Notes: a model not told the origin generated them from the sequence alone. Counted from the stretch's first letter, positions 37,440-48,909 are shown. The stretch: DNA of 64,000 nucleotides from Nymphaea colorata (GCF_008831285.2 NC_045144.1:20661716-20725715), one strand, 5' to 3'. A program made the numbers and translations.

Positions 37440-37774
37440 AAGCCTGGGATTGAGCCGGCCTGATAAGAGTTGGGTTCGGGCAGACCCGTAGCCCGAAACC
37501 CAAGCCTTGGCCTAGTCTGACAACTTGGAACCTGAGCCTAGGCTAGGCCCGACCAGGTTAAAACAAAAATTTATTTTTTTAATGTAAATAAAATTTTTTT
37601 AATGTAAAATATATTTTTAATAGTAAAATATATATTATTATGAAAATAAAAATAATATTGAAAAGATATCAGGTCAAATCAAACCCTGTCAGGCCAGTTT
37701 TTCAAGGCTCGAACCCATGCCCAATCGAGCCAGCTACCGAATACCCGTCGGATACTCGGCCTGATGCCCAAGTC
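37440..37774. mobile_element. GC-ended element with 11-bp target duplication
   Basis: A perfect 11-bp direct repeat TAGATGTGGTT flanks the element (37,429-37,439 and 37,775-37,785). Ends read AAGCCTGGGAT and GATGCCCAAGTC. The centre is A/T-only. There is no coding capacity and no good terminal inverted repeat. An 11-bp target duplication is longer than that of hAT or Tc1-type elements and would suit a Mutator-like element or a target-primed retroposon. Confidence 0.75.
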
Positions 37775-38158
37775 TAGATGTGGTTTATTCTGTGTCCCAA
37801 GCCAAAGAAAAAAAAAAATTTTTGCTGCTTTTAACTACAAAGATAACTTGGTACAAAAGGAAATGGCCGTTTTCCCTCAAATTCTCGATGTGGTGGATGG
37901 GGCTCTAGGGCTCTCTTTAAATAGGTACCAATTGATGCTTGCCACCATTAGCTCCGCACCCAGAAAGCTACTCTAATATGATTTTGACACACAAACACAC
38001 GTATATGCACACATATATGCAAAGTAAAGCAAGTTGGCACACCTATTATGTTCTTAAACTATACATGTAAATTGTTTTTTAGATATATATATAAACATTT
38101 TAAAACCTTGTTCTTATCTTACGTTACTTTTGATGCTACTGCGTCAACTTATTGAAAA

Positions 38159-38480
38159 ATGGTGCAGGTACGTCCTCCCCCCCTCCACTTTTCTTCTTCT
38201 TCGTAATCGATCCCCGTAGCTAGTAGCTAGATTATCATTTGATTCTACATCTAGTCCTGTAGCTGCCGTTCTTGTATACATGCTTCTTCTTCTTACTTTG
38301 GTGCAGAAGTGGGAGATTCAAGCTAACGACGGCTGCCATCACAATGTGAAAATTATCTTGACGCATTTTATCCAATCAATGCACCTAAAAATGGCGGTTT
38401 GTTTGATCGATATAAATTTTTATCATATTTATTACTACAGAATAAAATGTCGAGTGTAAGTGTGGTTCCTCTATTGAATC
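38159..38480 (+). pseudogene. HMA-domain pseudogene fragment, copy 2
   Basis: Exon 1 is ATG GTG CAG at 38,159-38,167 with a GTACGT donor. Exon 2 begins at 38,307 after GGTGCAG and reads KWEIQANDGCHHNVKIILTHF. Compared with the 23.5-kb copy, two codons of the metal-binding loop are gone, so the CxxC pair is lost. No third exon follows, because similarity ends near 38,500. Confidence 0.65.
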
Positions 38481-38540
38481 AGGAATCAAATTAAAAATAT
38501 TTTTAATATATTTTGAGATTGTATGGTCTCATACCATGTT

Positions 38541-38690
38541 TGTCTGTATTCTTCTTTTGTGCATAGGGCTAGCTTGATCAGACAGGAGCTCTCAAAGTAG
38601 CAAGAGGAAAAGTGGGCCGTGAAGGCAAAGTAATTACTGTTTTATGAACGTTCCGATTCTGCACTGTCACCAAATTGTCGTCTTTTGCAT
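38541..38690 (-). repeat. Stray inverted satellite fragment
   Basis: The reverse complement matches the unit junction of the 24-33 kb array: CTACTTTGAGA, CTGATCAAGC, GCCCT-TGCACAAAAGAAGAATAC. The match is good to 38,643 and weaker to about 38,690. It lies just after HMA copy 2. Confidence 0.85.
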
Positions 38691-38714
38691 TGAGAGAGGA
38701 AGTTTAATATCTAA

Positions 38715-39900
38715 GTCCATAGAGAGCCCTCGTAATTTCAGCAAACATGTTGTGTTAATTTAGTGTTTTCAAACATTGGAGGCTGCATCATAAAAAAATA
38801 TATCCTCTAATGTAACATTCAAAATGACATTGTTGACATCTGGTAAATGATAAAGTCTTTTGACGTAGATGTGGTTAAGCCTGAGATCGGGCCGGCCTAA
38901 TAAGAGTTGGGTTTGAGCAGACCCGCAGCCCGAAACCCGAGCCTTGGCCCTGACAACTTGAAACTGAGCCTAGGCTAGGCCCCACCAGGTTAAAACAAAA
39001 AATTATTTTTTTAATATAAAATAAAAAAAATTAATGTAAAATATAAACAAAAATAGTAAAATATATATTATTATGAAAATAAAAATAATATTGAAAAGAT
39101 ATCAAGCCAAATCAAGCCCTGTCAGGCCAGTTTTTTAAGGCTCGAACCCATGCCCAATCGAGCCAGGTACCAAGTACCCGTCGGGTACTCGGCCTGATGC
39201 CCAAGTCTAGATGTGGTTTATTCTGAGTCCCAAGCCAAAGAAAAAAAAAATTTTTGCTGCTTTTAACGACAAAGACCAAAAGGAAATGGTCATTTTCCCT
39301 CAAATTCTCGATGTGGTGGATGATGCTTGCTACCGTTCTCTCCCCACCAAGCAAGCTACTCTAATATGATTTTGACACACAAACACACATATATGCACAC
39401 ATATATGCAAAGTAAAGCAAGTTGGCACACTTATTATGTTCTTAAACTAGTACATGTAAATTGTTTTTTAGTATATATATATATATATATATAGTGTCAA
39501 CTTATTGAAGTAAAGCAAGGTTGCACACTTATTATGTTCTCCTACGTTACTTTTGATGCTAGCGTCAACTTATTGAACTCTTTTCTTCTTGTTCGGCATT
39601 GATCCCCGTAGCTAGCTAGATTTTCATTTGATTCTGCAACTAGTCCTGTAGCTGCCGTTCTTGTATACAATGTTCTTCTTCTTACTTTGGTGCAAAAGTG
39701 GGAGATTCTAGCTAACATCGGTAGCTGCAACGGCTGCCATCACAATGTGAAAATTATCTTGACGTATTTTATCCAATTAATGCACCTAAAAATAGTGCTT
39801 TGTTTGATTGATATAAATTTTTATCATATTTATTACTATAGAATGAAACGTGGAGTGTAAGTGTGATTCCTCTTTTATTGAATCAGGAAATCAAATCAAA
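38715..39900. repeat. Direct duplication with HMA 5' half, copy 2
   Basis: Collinear with 37,118-38,500, with a deletion of the LVQKEM-region segment near 39,270 and an added TA run at 39,474-39,494. Confidence 0.9.
38877..39207. mobile_element. GC-ended element, duplicated copy
   Basis: Same insertion as 37,440-37,774, with identical TAGATGTGGTT flanks at 38,866-38,876 and 39,208-39,218. It was therefore duplicated with its host segment. Confidence 0.75.
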
Positions 39901-40200
39901 AATACTTTTTATTTGAATGATAAATTTTTTAATGTTAGGGGTATTATTGTAAAGTATTATAAAACTGTATAATCACTTTTTTCCTTTCTTTTTCTTTTCA
40001 TTTCATTCCTTTCTCATTCTCTTTCCCTTCCTTTTCATCCATCCCTTTCCCTCTATCCAAACAAAGAGTTAAACTGATTTTACATTGAAATGGACAATGA
40101 GATTGATATACAAAACTAAATCTGTGATAGAATTTACTGAATAGACAAACTCTTATTGCAGGAGTTGAATCTATGAATTTGTACCCGGAAGAAAGCAAGT
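39696..40200 (+). pseudogene. HMA-domain pseudogene fragment, copy 3
   Basis: Exon 2 (from 39,696) reads KWEILANIGSCNGCHHNVKI, so the CxxC loop is kept, but the acceptor AG has become AA and the ATG exon is absent near 39,575. Exon 3 starts at 40,162 after TTGCAG and reads GVESMNLYPEESK, ending at 40,200 where duplication copy 2 of the 34.9-kb block takes over. Confidence 0.65.
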
Positions 40201-41354
40201 TTCTTTTAGAAATTTATTGGAACACTTATCTTTTGCTTTGACATCTCACTTGGCTTCACTGCATTTAACAACTTTGGTTTTGTCGCTCAAAATGTACATA
40301 AATGAATTATATAAATGCTATATTTGGCCATATTTTTATGAGTTTTTTTGTCGCATTCATTGAGTAATCAAGTCTTCCGCCATTAAGAGGCTCAAGCATG
40401 TTGAGTAAGGTTGGATTTAGAGATAAAAACATTGATTTATTTAGATGTTTTTTCTAAGTATTGGAACTGTGAATATAGTGCAATCTTAAGAACTCAAGAG
40501 CATTGGGGTCTTGACCTCCATGGGGACTTTGAACCTTCTTGAGTAGTGATCCAAGTTCAAAAAAAAATAGAGAGGGAGGCGGACCTTGATCTAGAATTCC
40601 AAATTAAAAATGTTTAAGTTGAGAACTAAGATCCGAAGAGCTTTAATTTTCAGAATTGAGATCCAAAAAAGTTTTGATTCTCAAGAATTGAGGTTCAAAT
40701 TGGATTATGGATCTGAAACAAAGGCATCTTTTTGAAGGTAGGTAAAGAAAATTTTGGTTAGGATGAAGACCTCGATAGAGTTGATTACTGGATCATGGAT
40801 GTGGTGCACTCAGGAAAATGAGTCCTTCAGATTAAGCTTCGGATCCACATGGGCAATGGCTATATGTGAAAAAAGGAGACTTAGAATATGATCCAAAGTC
40901 ATAAAATGACATGGGGTAGAACATTCAACTTGGATTTGAAATTCACGTACACCATGGATTTAGAATTGGGCAAAAAGTCATCGTGTAATACATGTTTATG
41001 TTAATTGAAATGTTTGCGAAAACGCTGGTCTGGATTGGCCAAAACATTGGAAAAACTTTTTTTTTTTCATTTTCAATTGTCTTTAGAAAAAAGTTTTTTT
41101 TTTTTCAGTGTAAACTAAAGGCATTTTAGTCATTTGTCATACTGGTGCATAAAAAATAGTGTACAGTATGGCAAAAAATAGTGTACAGTATGGCGCATAT
41201 GACCAGGTTAGGTGAACAGTAAGGGTAACCAGGTTCAGCGAACAATAGGACAGAAGATAGAGGGAAAGAAAGAGAGCGACAGAAAAAACTGAAAATAGAG
41301 GGAAAGTTACCAGAGACGGATGGCAGCAGAGAGATGATTTGTGGGGGTAGGTAA

Positions 41355-41685
41355 GGCTGGGCGTTTGGTAGAGTACCCAATGGGTACCCGTACCCGGCTG
41401 ACTTGAGCCCGAAAAAATGGCACTGGGCTGGCTTGATAAGTTTTCGGGCTGGCCCTGGTGGACCTGATTAAGCCCGGTTCAGGCCGATAAAATTTTTTTT
41501 AATACATATAAAATTAATTTTTATATATGTAATTATAACATTTTATTATGATTAATTATATTTATATAATATTTTATATAAAATATATATTTCAAATTTA
41601 ATTGGGGAGACTCGGGCTCGGGTTTCGGGTGTCGACCGACTCCTTATTGGGGCAGGCCAGCCCGGTGCTCAGGTTAACAGTGGGC
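41355..41685. mobile_element. GC-ended, AT-cored short element
   Basis: GGGTACCCGTACCCGG-type and GGCCAGCCCGG-type ends surround an A/T core of about 120 bp. It is inserted in the segment that interrupts duplication copy 2. Confidence 0.5.
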
Positions 41686-42916
41686 TTCTGGTAGTGAGAT
41701 GGTGACGGAGAGAGAACCGAAGTGATGGCCAGAGAACGGTGAGGAAAGAGAAAGACAACGAGTGAAAAACAGGTCCGCGCCTGATGCGTGTTCATCATGC
41801 GCGCACTATATCATATTCAGATTTGGATTTGAAAATTCACATGGTATCATATTCAGATTCGTTTAAAGTGAATATATGATTGAATTTGGATTGGGATTCA
41901 GTTTCAAGTAAATATCTTATATCTGATATCTATAACTTTGAACGTCGTTTTTTGACAACAGTAGTGCTTTGGTTGGGATTCAGTTGTGCATTTAAAATTT
42001 AGATCCAGATTTGGAGGTTGGAAATAAAAGTACGACTGCTAATCAGACTTAGAATATGAATTTAAACAAATATATTTCAAATATGGTATCACTTTTTTTC
42101 ATTTGTATTCGAATCTGAAGATGTGGAACATCAAATAAATCAGATATGGTGAAAGGTATATTGGATTCGAATACGATTCCTTAGCGTCTCTTATTACCAA
42201 CATCGGTGCATATGATCAATTGGCATTTGCCAATCACTTATAAAATATCAGCTGACATGAGACTCGTTCAAATCAAATTGGCTTGTATTTGTAGAGAATT
42301 GACATTAATTATTAATAATAAATTTTCATTTTCATTTTTAATTTTAAAAAGAGACCAAAAACTGATAAATATGTGCGGATATGTTGCTTGTACCAGATTG
42401 TTAAATTTATTAGGAATTGGTACATATGAATCCACATCAACTTCTATCGTGTAACTTTCTGTACCTTTTTTATTTTTGGAGGAATTAAAGTAAAATAGTT
42501 TCAACAAAACTAAGAGGTATCTTGTGAATCCATATCAGGTCTGACACAAAAGTGTGCAATGGAAACCACACTTAGAACCTAATTTATCTATGTGACAGGT
42601 TCATTAACAGATATTTATGTTCATTTTGGATCTGAAATCCGAGGATCTGATGTCTGACGCCCTCTTCTGGTCGGAGGGTAGATTTGAGTAGTTGTATTTC
42701 ACAGAGCTCTCAAACCCACAGTGCCTAAATCAACCTTTTTTTTTTAATAGTGGACCTCACAAATCAGCTTTTAGATCAACCTTGGATATTAGATACAAGA
42801 TTAGCAAACAAAGTTTGGGATTAAAAAGTATCACATGCCTTAGTCGACCAAGCCTCCATACACTTGGCTCAAAGTTGGCATAAACATAAAGAAATTTATA
42901 TAAATGTGTATATAAA

Positions 42917-42942
42917 CACGCACACACACACACACACACACA
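42917..42942. repeat. (CA)n microsatellite
   Basis: A short CA run inside duplication copy 2. Confidence 0.9.
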
Positions 42943-43548
42943 CTTACAAGCAGGCAGATGAATGGATGAAGAGCAGGCTCAGCGACAGGCTTAGAGCTAG
43001 TTTCATTAATATATAGATCCTACGGCGTAGATAATGAGTGATGGCTATATACACTGACAAACCACGATAAAATTCTAAAGATCTGCTTCCCATGCAAAAC
43101 ATAATAAATGGACTACACTGAGAAAAGATCTAATAACCAAGTCCGCCTGGGAGCAGTTCACACCCACCACTACACTGTTCAATAACATAGCAAAAGAATT
43201 GATTCGGATGGGAAAACAAACATCATGTTTGACTTGCAAAACTCTAATAATGCCATAATACTTCAAAATGACTACAAAGGTGCCGCAATCCTTGGACCAT
43301 TAAATTTCACAAAAACAAGAAAATCCAGAGAGAGAGAGAGAGAGACGGCAAACAAGATGACGAGGTACCTACAGCAACAAAAACACACAAGCGCCAATGG
43401 CTATTGTACTTAGCTGCTACATTTCAATGGAAAACATCAGAGAACAGCAAGTATTCTTGTAGCAAATTTCAGTCGATAACACACCGCTATCCCAGTCTAG
43501 AGAAGTTTTATACCATGATGAACTGCTGCAAAACGCAATTTCACATAT

Positions 43549-43669
43549 CTAGGGTGCAAGCAACTTCACATATCTAGATGTATCCACTGTCACCCGTACT
43601 GCTTGAAGGCGTTGCTCTCCAGCTGCTTCGATCTCCATATGCAGTTGATTGCCGGGCGCCGCATCAGTC
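43549..43669 (-). other. eRF1 3'UTR exon with an open readthrough frame
   Basis: A pyrimidine-rich tract ending AAATGCAG places an acceptor just before 43,669. If joined to a donor at 44,115 (GTAATT), the frame of eRF1 continues from its UAG through 25 codons, across the junction, and 40 more codons (MTDAAPGNQL...) to TAG at 43,549. If joined to the stronger-looking donor at 44,131 (GTGAGA), it runs 20 plus 26 codons to TGA at 43,590. Unspliced, it stops at TAA 44,112-44,114. Either intron (446 or 462 bp) lies more than 55 nt after the normal stop, which marks a transcript for NMD. No transcript data are available, so the splice sites are inferred. Confidence 0.6.
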
Positions 43670-44186
43670 CTGCATTTGAACAAGTTAAAAGCAGACATAC
43701 GATAATGCAATGATTGCATGCCATCCGATGCTGATAGGGAAAAAACATAAAGCACATCATGAAACTAAACATGAGTTTTTAGCATGTAAAATACAGTCAT
43801 TTATTGACAGAAGATAAAAGGGATTTAATTGAACACAGAGCAAGAAATGTAAACGTTTAAAAAGGAAAATTAAGGGATCAAAAGGTCGTGGCTTCGGCGA
43901 AAACATCAGAAAAGACAATCATCCTCCAAAAGGTGTCATGCGCCAGGCCTGCCCTAAAAAGGTTCACTTGATTACGGAGCACATAAACTATAGAATCATC
44001 AAGGAATCCAAACCTCATCTAGCAATATATGCAAACCTATTTCACAGAAAAAACAAATAGAGAGAACAAACTAACACATAAGAACAAGCTAGAGAATTTT
44101 GAGTTTTGAAATTACATCACAAGCATCTCACGGCAACCAAAGCCTGGGCGAGCACAGGGAGCTCCGCACGAGCCCTCTGGATAAAT

Positions 44187-44195
44187 TGATTGCTA
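44187..44195 (-). promoter_or_regulatory. Leaky-stop context at the end of eRF1
   Basis: On the minus strand the stop and next two codons read TAG CAA TCA. This matches UAG-CARYYA, the tobacco-mosaic-type readthrough signal. It sits on the gene for the factor that decodes the stop, which suggests dose-dependent feedback. Confidence 0.8.
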
Positions 44196-45506
44196 GTCTG
44201 AATCTTCATATACTTCTCCATCATCAGATATGTCATCGAATGACCTTATGTCAAGCTGATAGCGAAGAATTCCACCAATACCACCAAACCCTCGACAAAA
44301 CTGGGACCCTTCTTGAGATTTGTTGGTAACAAACTCTAAGGTGCAGCCAAACCGCTTGTATTCATGGGCAAACCACTCCAAGAGAGATGTTTTCTCTTGA
44401 ACTTCCAGCTCTGCACCAGAAGACAGATCGCGAAAGTTATTCTGGTCAGACTCTTGTTCTTTGTTCAAATGCTTTATGACAATATCTCCGGACACACTGT
44501 TCTTGAGCACATATCTGTTGACATCCAGGTTCTCCCACACGATCAGTGTCTCGACTGCACCCATCTCCAAAGTCTTGAGGGTGTCTTCAACTCCAAACAC
44601 ATACTTCCCCGTGTCTTGGCTTATCTCCTCAAAATATTTCCCTATCAGCTTTTTCTCCTGGATAAACTTCACATTTGAGAGTATCTCAGCTGATAGTTCA
44701 ATAGCCTGATTAAAGCCATTTTCCCCTCCATAAGATACATCAACCACATTCAATATCTTTGCCTGGAGACGGGGATCAAACATATCTGACTGACTCAACT
44801 CTGTCTTGAAATCAGCAGAACCAGCCAATATCAACCCTGAAACATTAGGCTGGCTGGTAGCAGGATTTATGAAGAACTGTGCAGCAAGTTCTGCTGTTTT
44901 CCTAACATAATTATGCCGCTTCTCCATCCGAAGACGAGCAAACCGCAGAGCAGACTGCCCTCCTCTGCCATGTTTTTTGGGAAGGTCCACTGTGAACTTG
45001 TGAAGCACCTCACGTGTATTACCACTTAACGTCCCAAAAAGAGTACCATTACCATCCATGACTATGAAACCAAATTTATCATCAGATTCCAGAAGTTCAT
45101 TCAGAGCTTCAGTATGGAACTTGTTGTCACACAGATAAAGGGAAGCATTGATGGGTTTGAAAGGCTCAAAATCAATTGTAACCTTCTTTTCTTTCCCATC
45201 TTCAGTCACAATAGTTCCTGTATACAGAACCAATCCATTTGGAGGAACCTTATTGTAAAGTTTAAGCCTCTGCTGAGCAGATGTGATGGCTCCCAACACA
45301 GATTGCCGATTCACTCTACTCTTGATGTTTGATGCAGTCCCAAACTCATCGCCTAACATCTTAGTAACCCGAGCTATTTGATCTCTTGGCGGCATTATCA
45401 AAGAGATCATGCTGGTGCCATTGCCACGAGCAGACTCCAGTGCCTTAATTAATTTCTTGATCTTCCATATTTCAATATTCTTATCAGTTTCATGTCCATC
45501 AGCCAT
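44193..45506 (-). CDS. eRF1: Eukaryotic peptide chain release factor subunit 1 (eRF1)
   Basis: An intact 437-residue protein, the usual plant eRF1 length. It recognises all three stop codons in the ribosomal A site and triggers peptidyl-tRNA hydrolysis together with eRF3. The stop-recognition domain shows GTASNIKS (56-63) and YLCDNKF (124-130). The catalytic GGQ is at 182-184 within [17 protein letters not shown]. The C-terminal eRF3-binding domain ends in an acidic tail ([14 protein letters not shown]). The start chosen is [10 protein letters not shown] (45,506). An upstream in-frame Met lies in intron sequence, since ATGCAG/GGAAC at 45,530 is a splice acceptor. The coding region has no intron. 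The stop is TAG followed by CAATCA, the UAG-CARYYA readthrough context. A 3'UTR intron follows, and a 5'UTR intron of about 3.4 kb precedes. Plant eRF1 is reported to autoregulate by readthrough and NMD. Confidence 0.98.
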   Translation of the reverse strand: MADGHETDKNIEIWKIKKLIKALESARGNGTSMISLIMPPRDQIARVTKMLGDEFGTASNIKSRVNRQSVLGAITSAQQRLKLYNKVPPNGLVLYTGTIVTEDGKEKKVTIDFEPFKPINASLYLCDNKFHTEALNELLESDDKFGFIVMDGNGTLFGTLSGNTREVLHKFTVDLPKKHGRGGQSALRFARLRMEKRHNYVRKTAELAAQFFINPATSQPNVSGLILAGSADFKTELSQSDMFDPRLQAKILNVVDVSYGGENGFNQAIELSAEILSNVKFIQEKKLIGKYFEEISQDTGKYVFGVEDTLKTLEMGAVETLIVWENLDVNRYVLKNSVSGDIVIKHLNKEQESDQNNFRDLSSGAELEVQEKTSLLEWFAHEYKRFGCTLEFVTNKSQEGSQFCRGFGGIGGILRYQLDIRSFDDISDDGEVYEDSD

Positions 45507-45530
45507 TGTGGGAGATAACAGAAAAGTTCC

Positions 45531-47465
45531 CTGCATTACCATCAACAATTAGTCAATGGATGAAAACCAGTGGCAACAAGAGGTACAACACTAGCAACAC
45601 TATGAGAAAGAAAGACAAAACATATTGCATATAAAATTTCAAAGAGACAAACTTCATGACAAAGAGAACTTCAGCTGCAGAAAATGTCACCACAAGACAA
45701 GAAATTGAATTAATAACTGCATATGAAATTACAGACGACCAACCTGCTCTTTCTGGACTTTTAAGAGAACAGGGAGATGAAGCTGTGCAATAAACAGAAC
45801 AAGAACAGCCCTCTATCTTGACTCCCAACATGATGACCTACTTACCTGTTTAAATTGTCAGCTGTCACCTATTTAAAATTTTGAACAAATGAATTTCACT
45901 CGATTCGAAAACATTTTCAAATAGGCCTTCCCATTGTCGTCCACCATAGGGTTGACAATTGACACACAACACCGCATGATTGAATGAAAGAACTTGAAAA
46001 ATATTTCCACTCATTCCGAGGCCAATAATTAAAATTCCACTGAATACGAAATATTTTAAGAAGAAAATTATGTGTTGCCAAACAGCCTAATGTATGCCAA
46101 AACCCAAAAAAAAAAAACAAACAAACAAACAAGCCAACCACCGAAAGACTTCAGCACTTATCCTAATCCCCAGTAAAACCAACAGAAAGTTCAGCTTAAT
46201 TACCTCAGGAGAATTTCAATAATGTGTGCAGTAACAGAAAAGACGATTGTAATAATTATAAAAGGCTTGAAACTTCTAACAGTAAAGAACATTTTTTTAA
46301 AGCTTTCAACTGAATAATGTTAGAGCCTTACAGCATAAAATATCAACATATGATTATTCACAAATTAATATTTATCTATAACAAGTGATTAATTTGGGAG
46401 AATGCTGGAAATCAACCTAATAAATTTTGTTACACAAGCCAAATTTTGTTTAACCAGCAACACTTGGAGAAACTTGTTTTTCACAAGTCTGCATGAGCCT
46501 TATTTTCGCCTCAGATAGTCACATGTACTCCTCCAGATGATAAGGAAGCCCAATGCCACCTATATCATGTGCAGACATGACTAATATAAGCATACTAGTG
46601 ATACTACCCAACCACCAAACACTGGCAACATAAATATGTCGCATGAAATGAGTGATTTCAAATTCCAAATTAGTAATTCAGTGGGCAAACTAGCTTCAAT
46701 GTCCAAAAAGGTCATAACATGGAGATGCTAGTGAGTTGTGTCACCTAATTCTAGAGTAGTTCTACATAGTCAACAGTAACGGAATTCAAGCCTCCAGCTG
46801 GTTATTTAGCTCAGTGGTCGTCCAGGACTGCTATAACAAGCAAGGATGAACGAAAAATGAAATTATTTACTTGATTAGCTCATCACACCATCTAAGTCAT
46901 GTTTACAGTTTACACCAACTAGTTTCTAGAAATAGCATAGAAAAATTTGACTCTTCACTGGTCTTCATCCTGGGACCTCTAGATGCAACTGGAACAAGTC
47001 TAGCCTTTCATTCCTCAGTTTCCAAGTTCATGTTTGGTCAAAATCTCCACTACAAGACGGTCTAAGGCCCATCCCTTATCGACTCCCCTTGTTTGGAACA
47101 CTGATAATGGTTGATGCTTGGCAACCAGCAAACAATAGGTTATTACTCAACGGAGCTTAATTTGATCATTATGAAGACCCATCCAACTAGGACACCAGAC
47201 TGCAATCCTTCAAGATAAACCAGTTTTAACCCTTAATATTGCTGAATGCCCATTTCTGCTAGGTCATATTATGTGCCTGCAGAAATGGACATGTCATATC
47301 AATACTGTAAACAGGCAATTCTTGTACCACTCATTATGTAGTTAGTATTGAAAGTTTAAGTGTGAACACGCATCACGTATTACCACCTCCCCCCTCCCTT
47401 TTTCTCCCAACCAAATTAAAAAAAAAAAGGAAGAAGATGAAAAAGCAACACAAGAAACACATGTG

Positions 47466-47509
<44 letters not shown>

Positions 47510-47512
47510 CGA

Positions 47513-47552
<40 letters not shown>

Positions 47553-48909
47553 TTCAAAATAAAAGAAAAATATGCACATTTAACTTTTAATAGTTTTCCA
47601 AATTTCTACAAGTTATCCAACTTCAGAAGAAGAAAAAATGCTAAAATCAGCCAAGTGTAAATCATGTAGACATAGCTCGTGCACTAGTTGCTCAACTATA
47701 ATATGCCCCATTTTTAGCAAGCATCTACCCAATGAGAAGAATCCATGATAGAGGATTGGAATTTGTATTATACATCTAGCAATAGAATAATAAAAACAGC
47801 TCACCCTCAATGTTGAATTGCATCGATAGAATTCGATGTGGTTTTGCAAATTGATGTTAATATATGTCACAGACATAGAGAACATCAATATGAAAGACAA
47901 AACATCGTACATAAAATGCATTCTGTCAACATTATGCATTCATGCCCTTGTCTATTCCTTGACAAGGTCGACCCAATCTTGTCATGTTACATTAGTTAGG
48001 TTACTATTTTGATCAAGCAAAATTTGTTACAAGGAGACACACATGTAACATCGAAGAAGTTTGAGGTAGTAAAAGAATCAACGAGCCTACACTTCCCTTT
48101 TCAAAATTGGACAAGTATTTCAAATAGTCTAGAATGCCGACATTTCAGTTTGATATGAAAAGAAAGATACCTTTTGGTTCACATTTCAAACACAATGTGA
48201 TGCCGTAAAGTTGTTCAATGACATGGCACCATTTTCATACAGTTATCATCTCGTTACCTATGGTCAAGACTGAAAGAGTGACAGAAAGCAATATCAAAAT
48301 ATCCTCTTGGATGTCATTCATCTAAGTCTAACGCCTCCTCATAGTATCTTTTAACATTTACCTATGTCAGTTGCCCACATACAGAAGGCTGCTCTTGCTG
48401 GTCAAACAGACAGCAATTGAGAATACCTACCATGAAGTGCTGCGGAAAAAGCTGCAGAAACGAGCAGAATGAAACAGTAGCCAAATCCACAAAATGCAGC
48501 CAGCATCTAACAGCATCCAACAGAAACCGACTGTGAGAAACGTAAAATTTTGGACGAAATCGGCACTAAAACTCACGATTCTAGGTTCTAAATTATTCTG
48601 AGCCCCCAATGGACATGAAACCAACCAAGAATCAAAGAAAACACTACCGGAAACTTCAAGTTTCTCGCCGGATTTTCAGAAACCTGAATTAGCGGTAGCA
48701 TATTTCGGTTTTCTTTAAAACGCGAGCAAGTTTTTCAGTTTTCCGCTCGATTCTTCATTCAGTCGGTGGTAGATTCGATCCTAAGGCTATTTATAACAAG
48801 ATCCCTAAATTAATGGAATTCAAACCCTAGATTTAACGTTGAAAATCGCGAGTTACTGCCGGCAAGAGGGAGGAGACCATACGGAGAGAAGCACACCTGA
48901 GACGCTTAC
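45531..48909 (-). other. Probable 5'UTR intron of eRF1
   Basis: Bounded by a donor AAAAG/GTAAGC at 48,909 and an acceptor ATGCAG at 45,531 on the minus strand. The interior is AT-rich with GT and GA microsatellites and no convincing coding exon. Small open frames inside (for example 45,553-45,831 and 48,427-48,624) lack family features. Additional small UTR exons cannot be excluded. Confidence 0.6.
47470..47552. repeat. Compound (GT)n-(GA)n microsatellite
   Basis: Two GT runs separated by GCGCGCACGA, then a GA run, all within the eRF1 5'UTR intron. Such alternating purine-pyrimidine tracts can adopt Z-DNA. Confidence 0.95.

Larger units (their letters stand above)
37118..38500. repeat. Direct duplication with HMA 5' half, copy 1
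   Basis: Matches 38,715-39,900 collinearly: CCATAGAGAGCC start, a GC-ended element, CACACAAACACAC, a TA run, the HMA 5' region, and a common end near TTGAATCAGGAA. It carries the better preserved HMA start codon. Confidence 0.9.
40220..43230. repeat. Direct duplication, copy 2 (partner 34,860-37,140)
   Basis: See 34,860-37,140. This copy also carries 42,548-42,890, which matches 1-300 directly and 19,740-19,922 inverted, so the same module occurs at least three times in the window. Confidence 0.85.

Noticed and set aside
44099-45332. Plus-strand frames over eRF1
   Set aside because: Antisense shadows of the eRF1 coding region.
47342-47579. Open frames at the GT/GA microsatellite
   Set aside because: They consist of His-Thr, Val-Cys and Arg-Glu repeats and lie inside a probable UTR intron.
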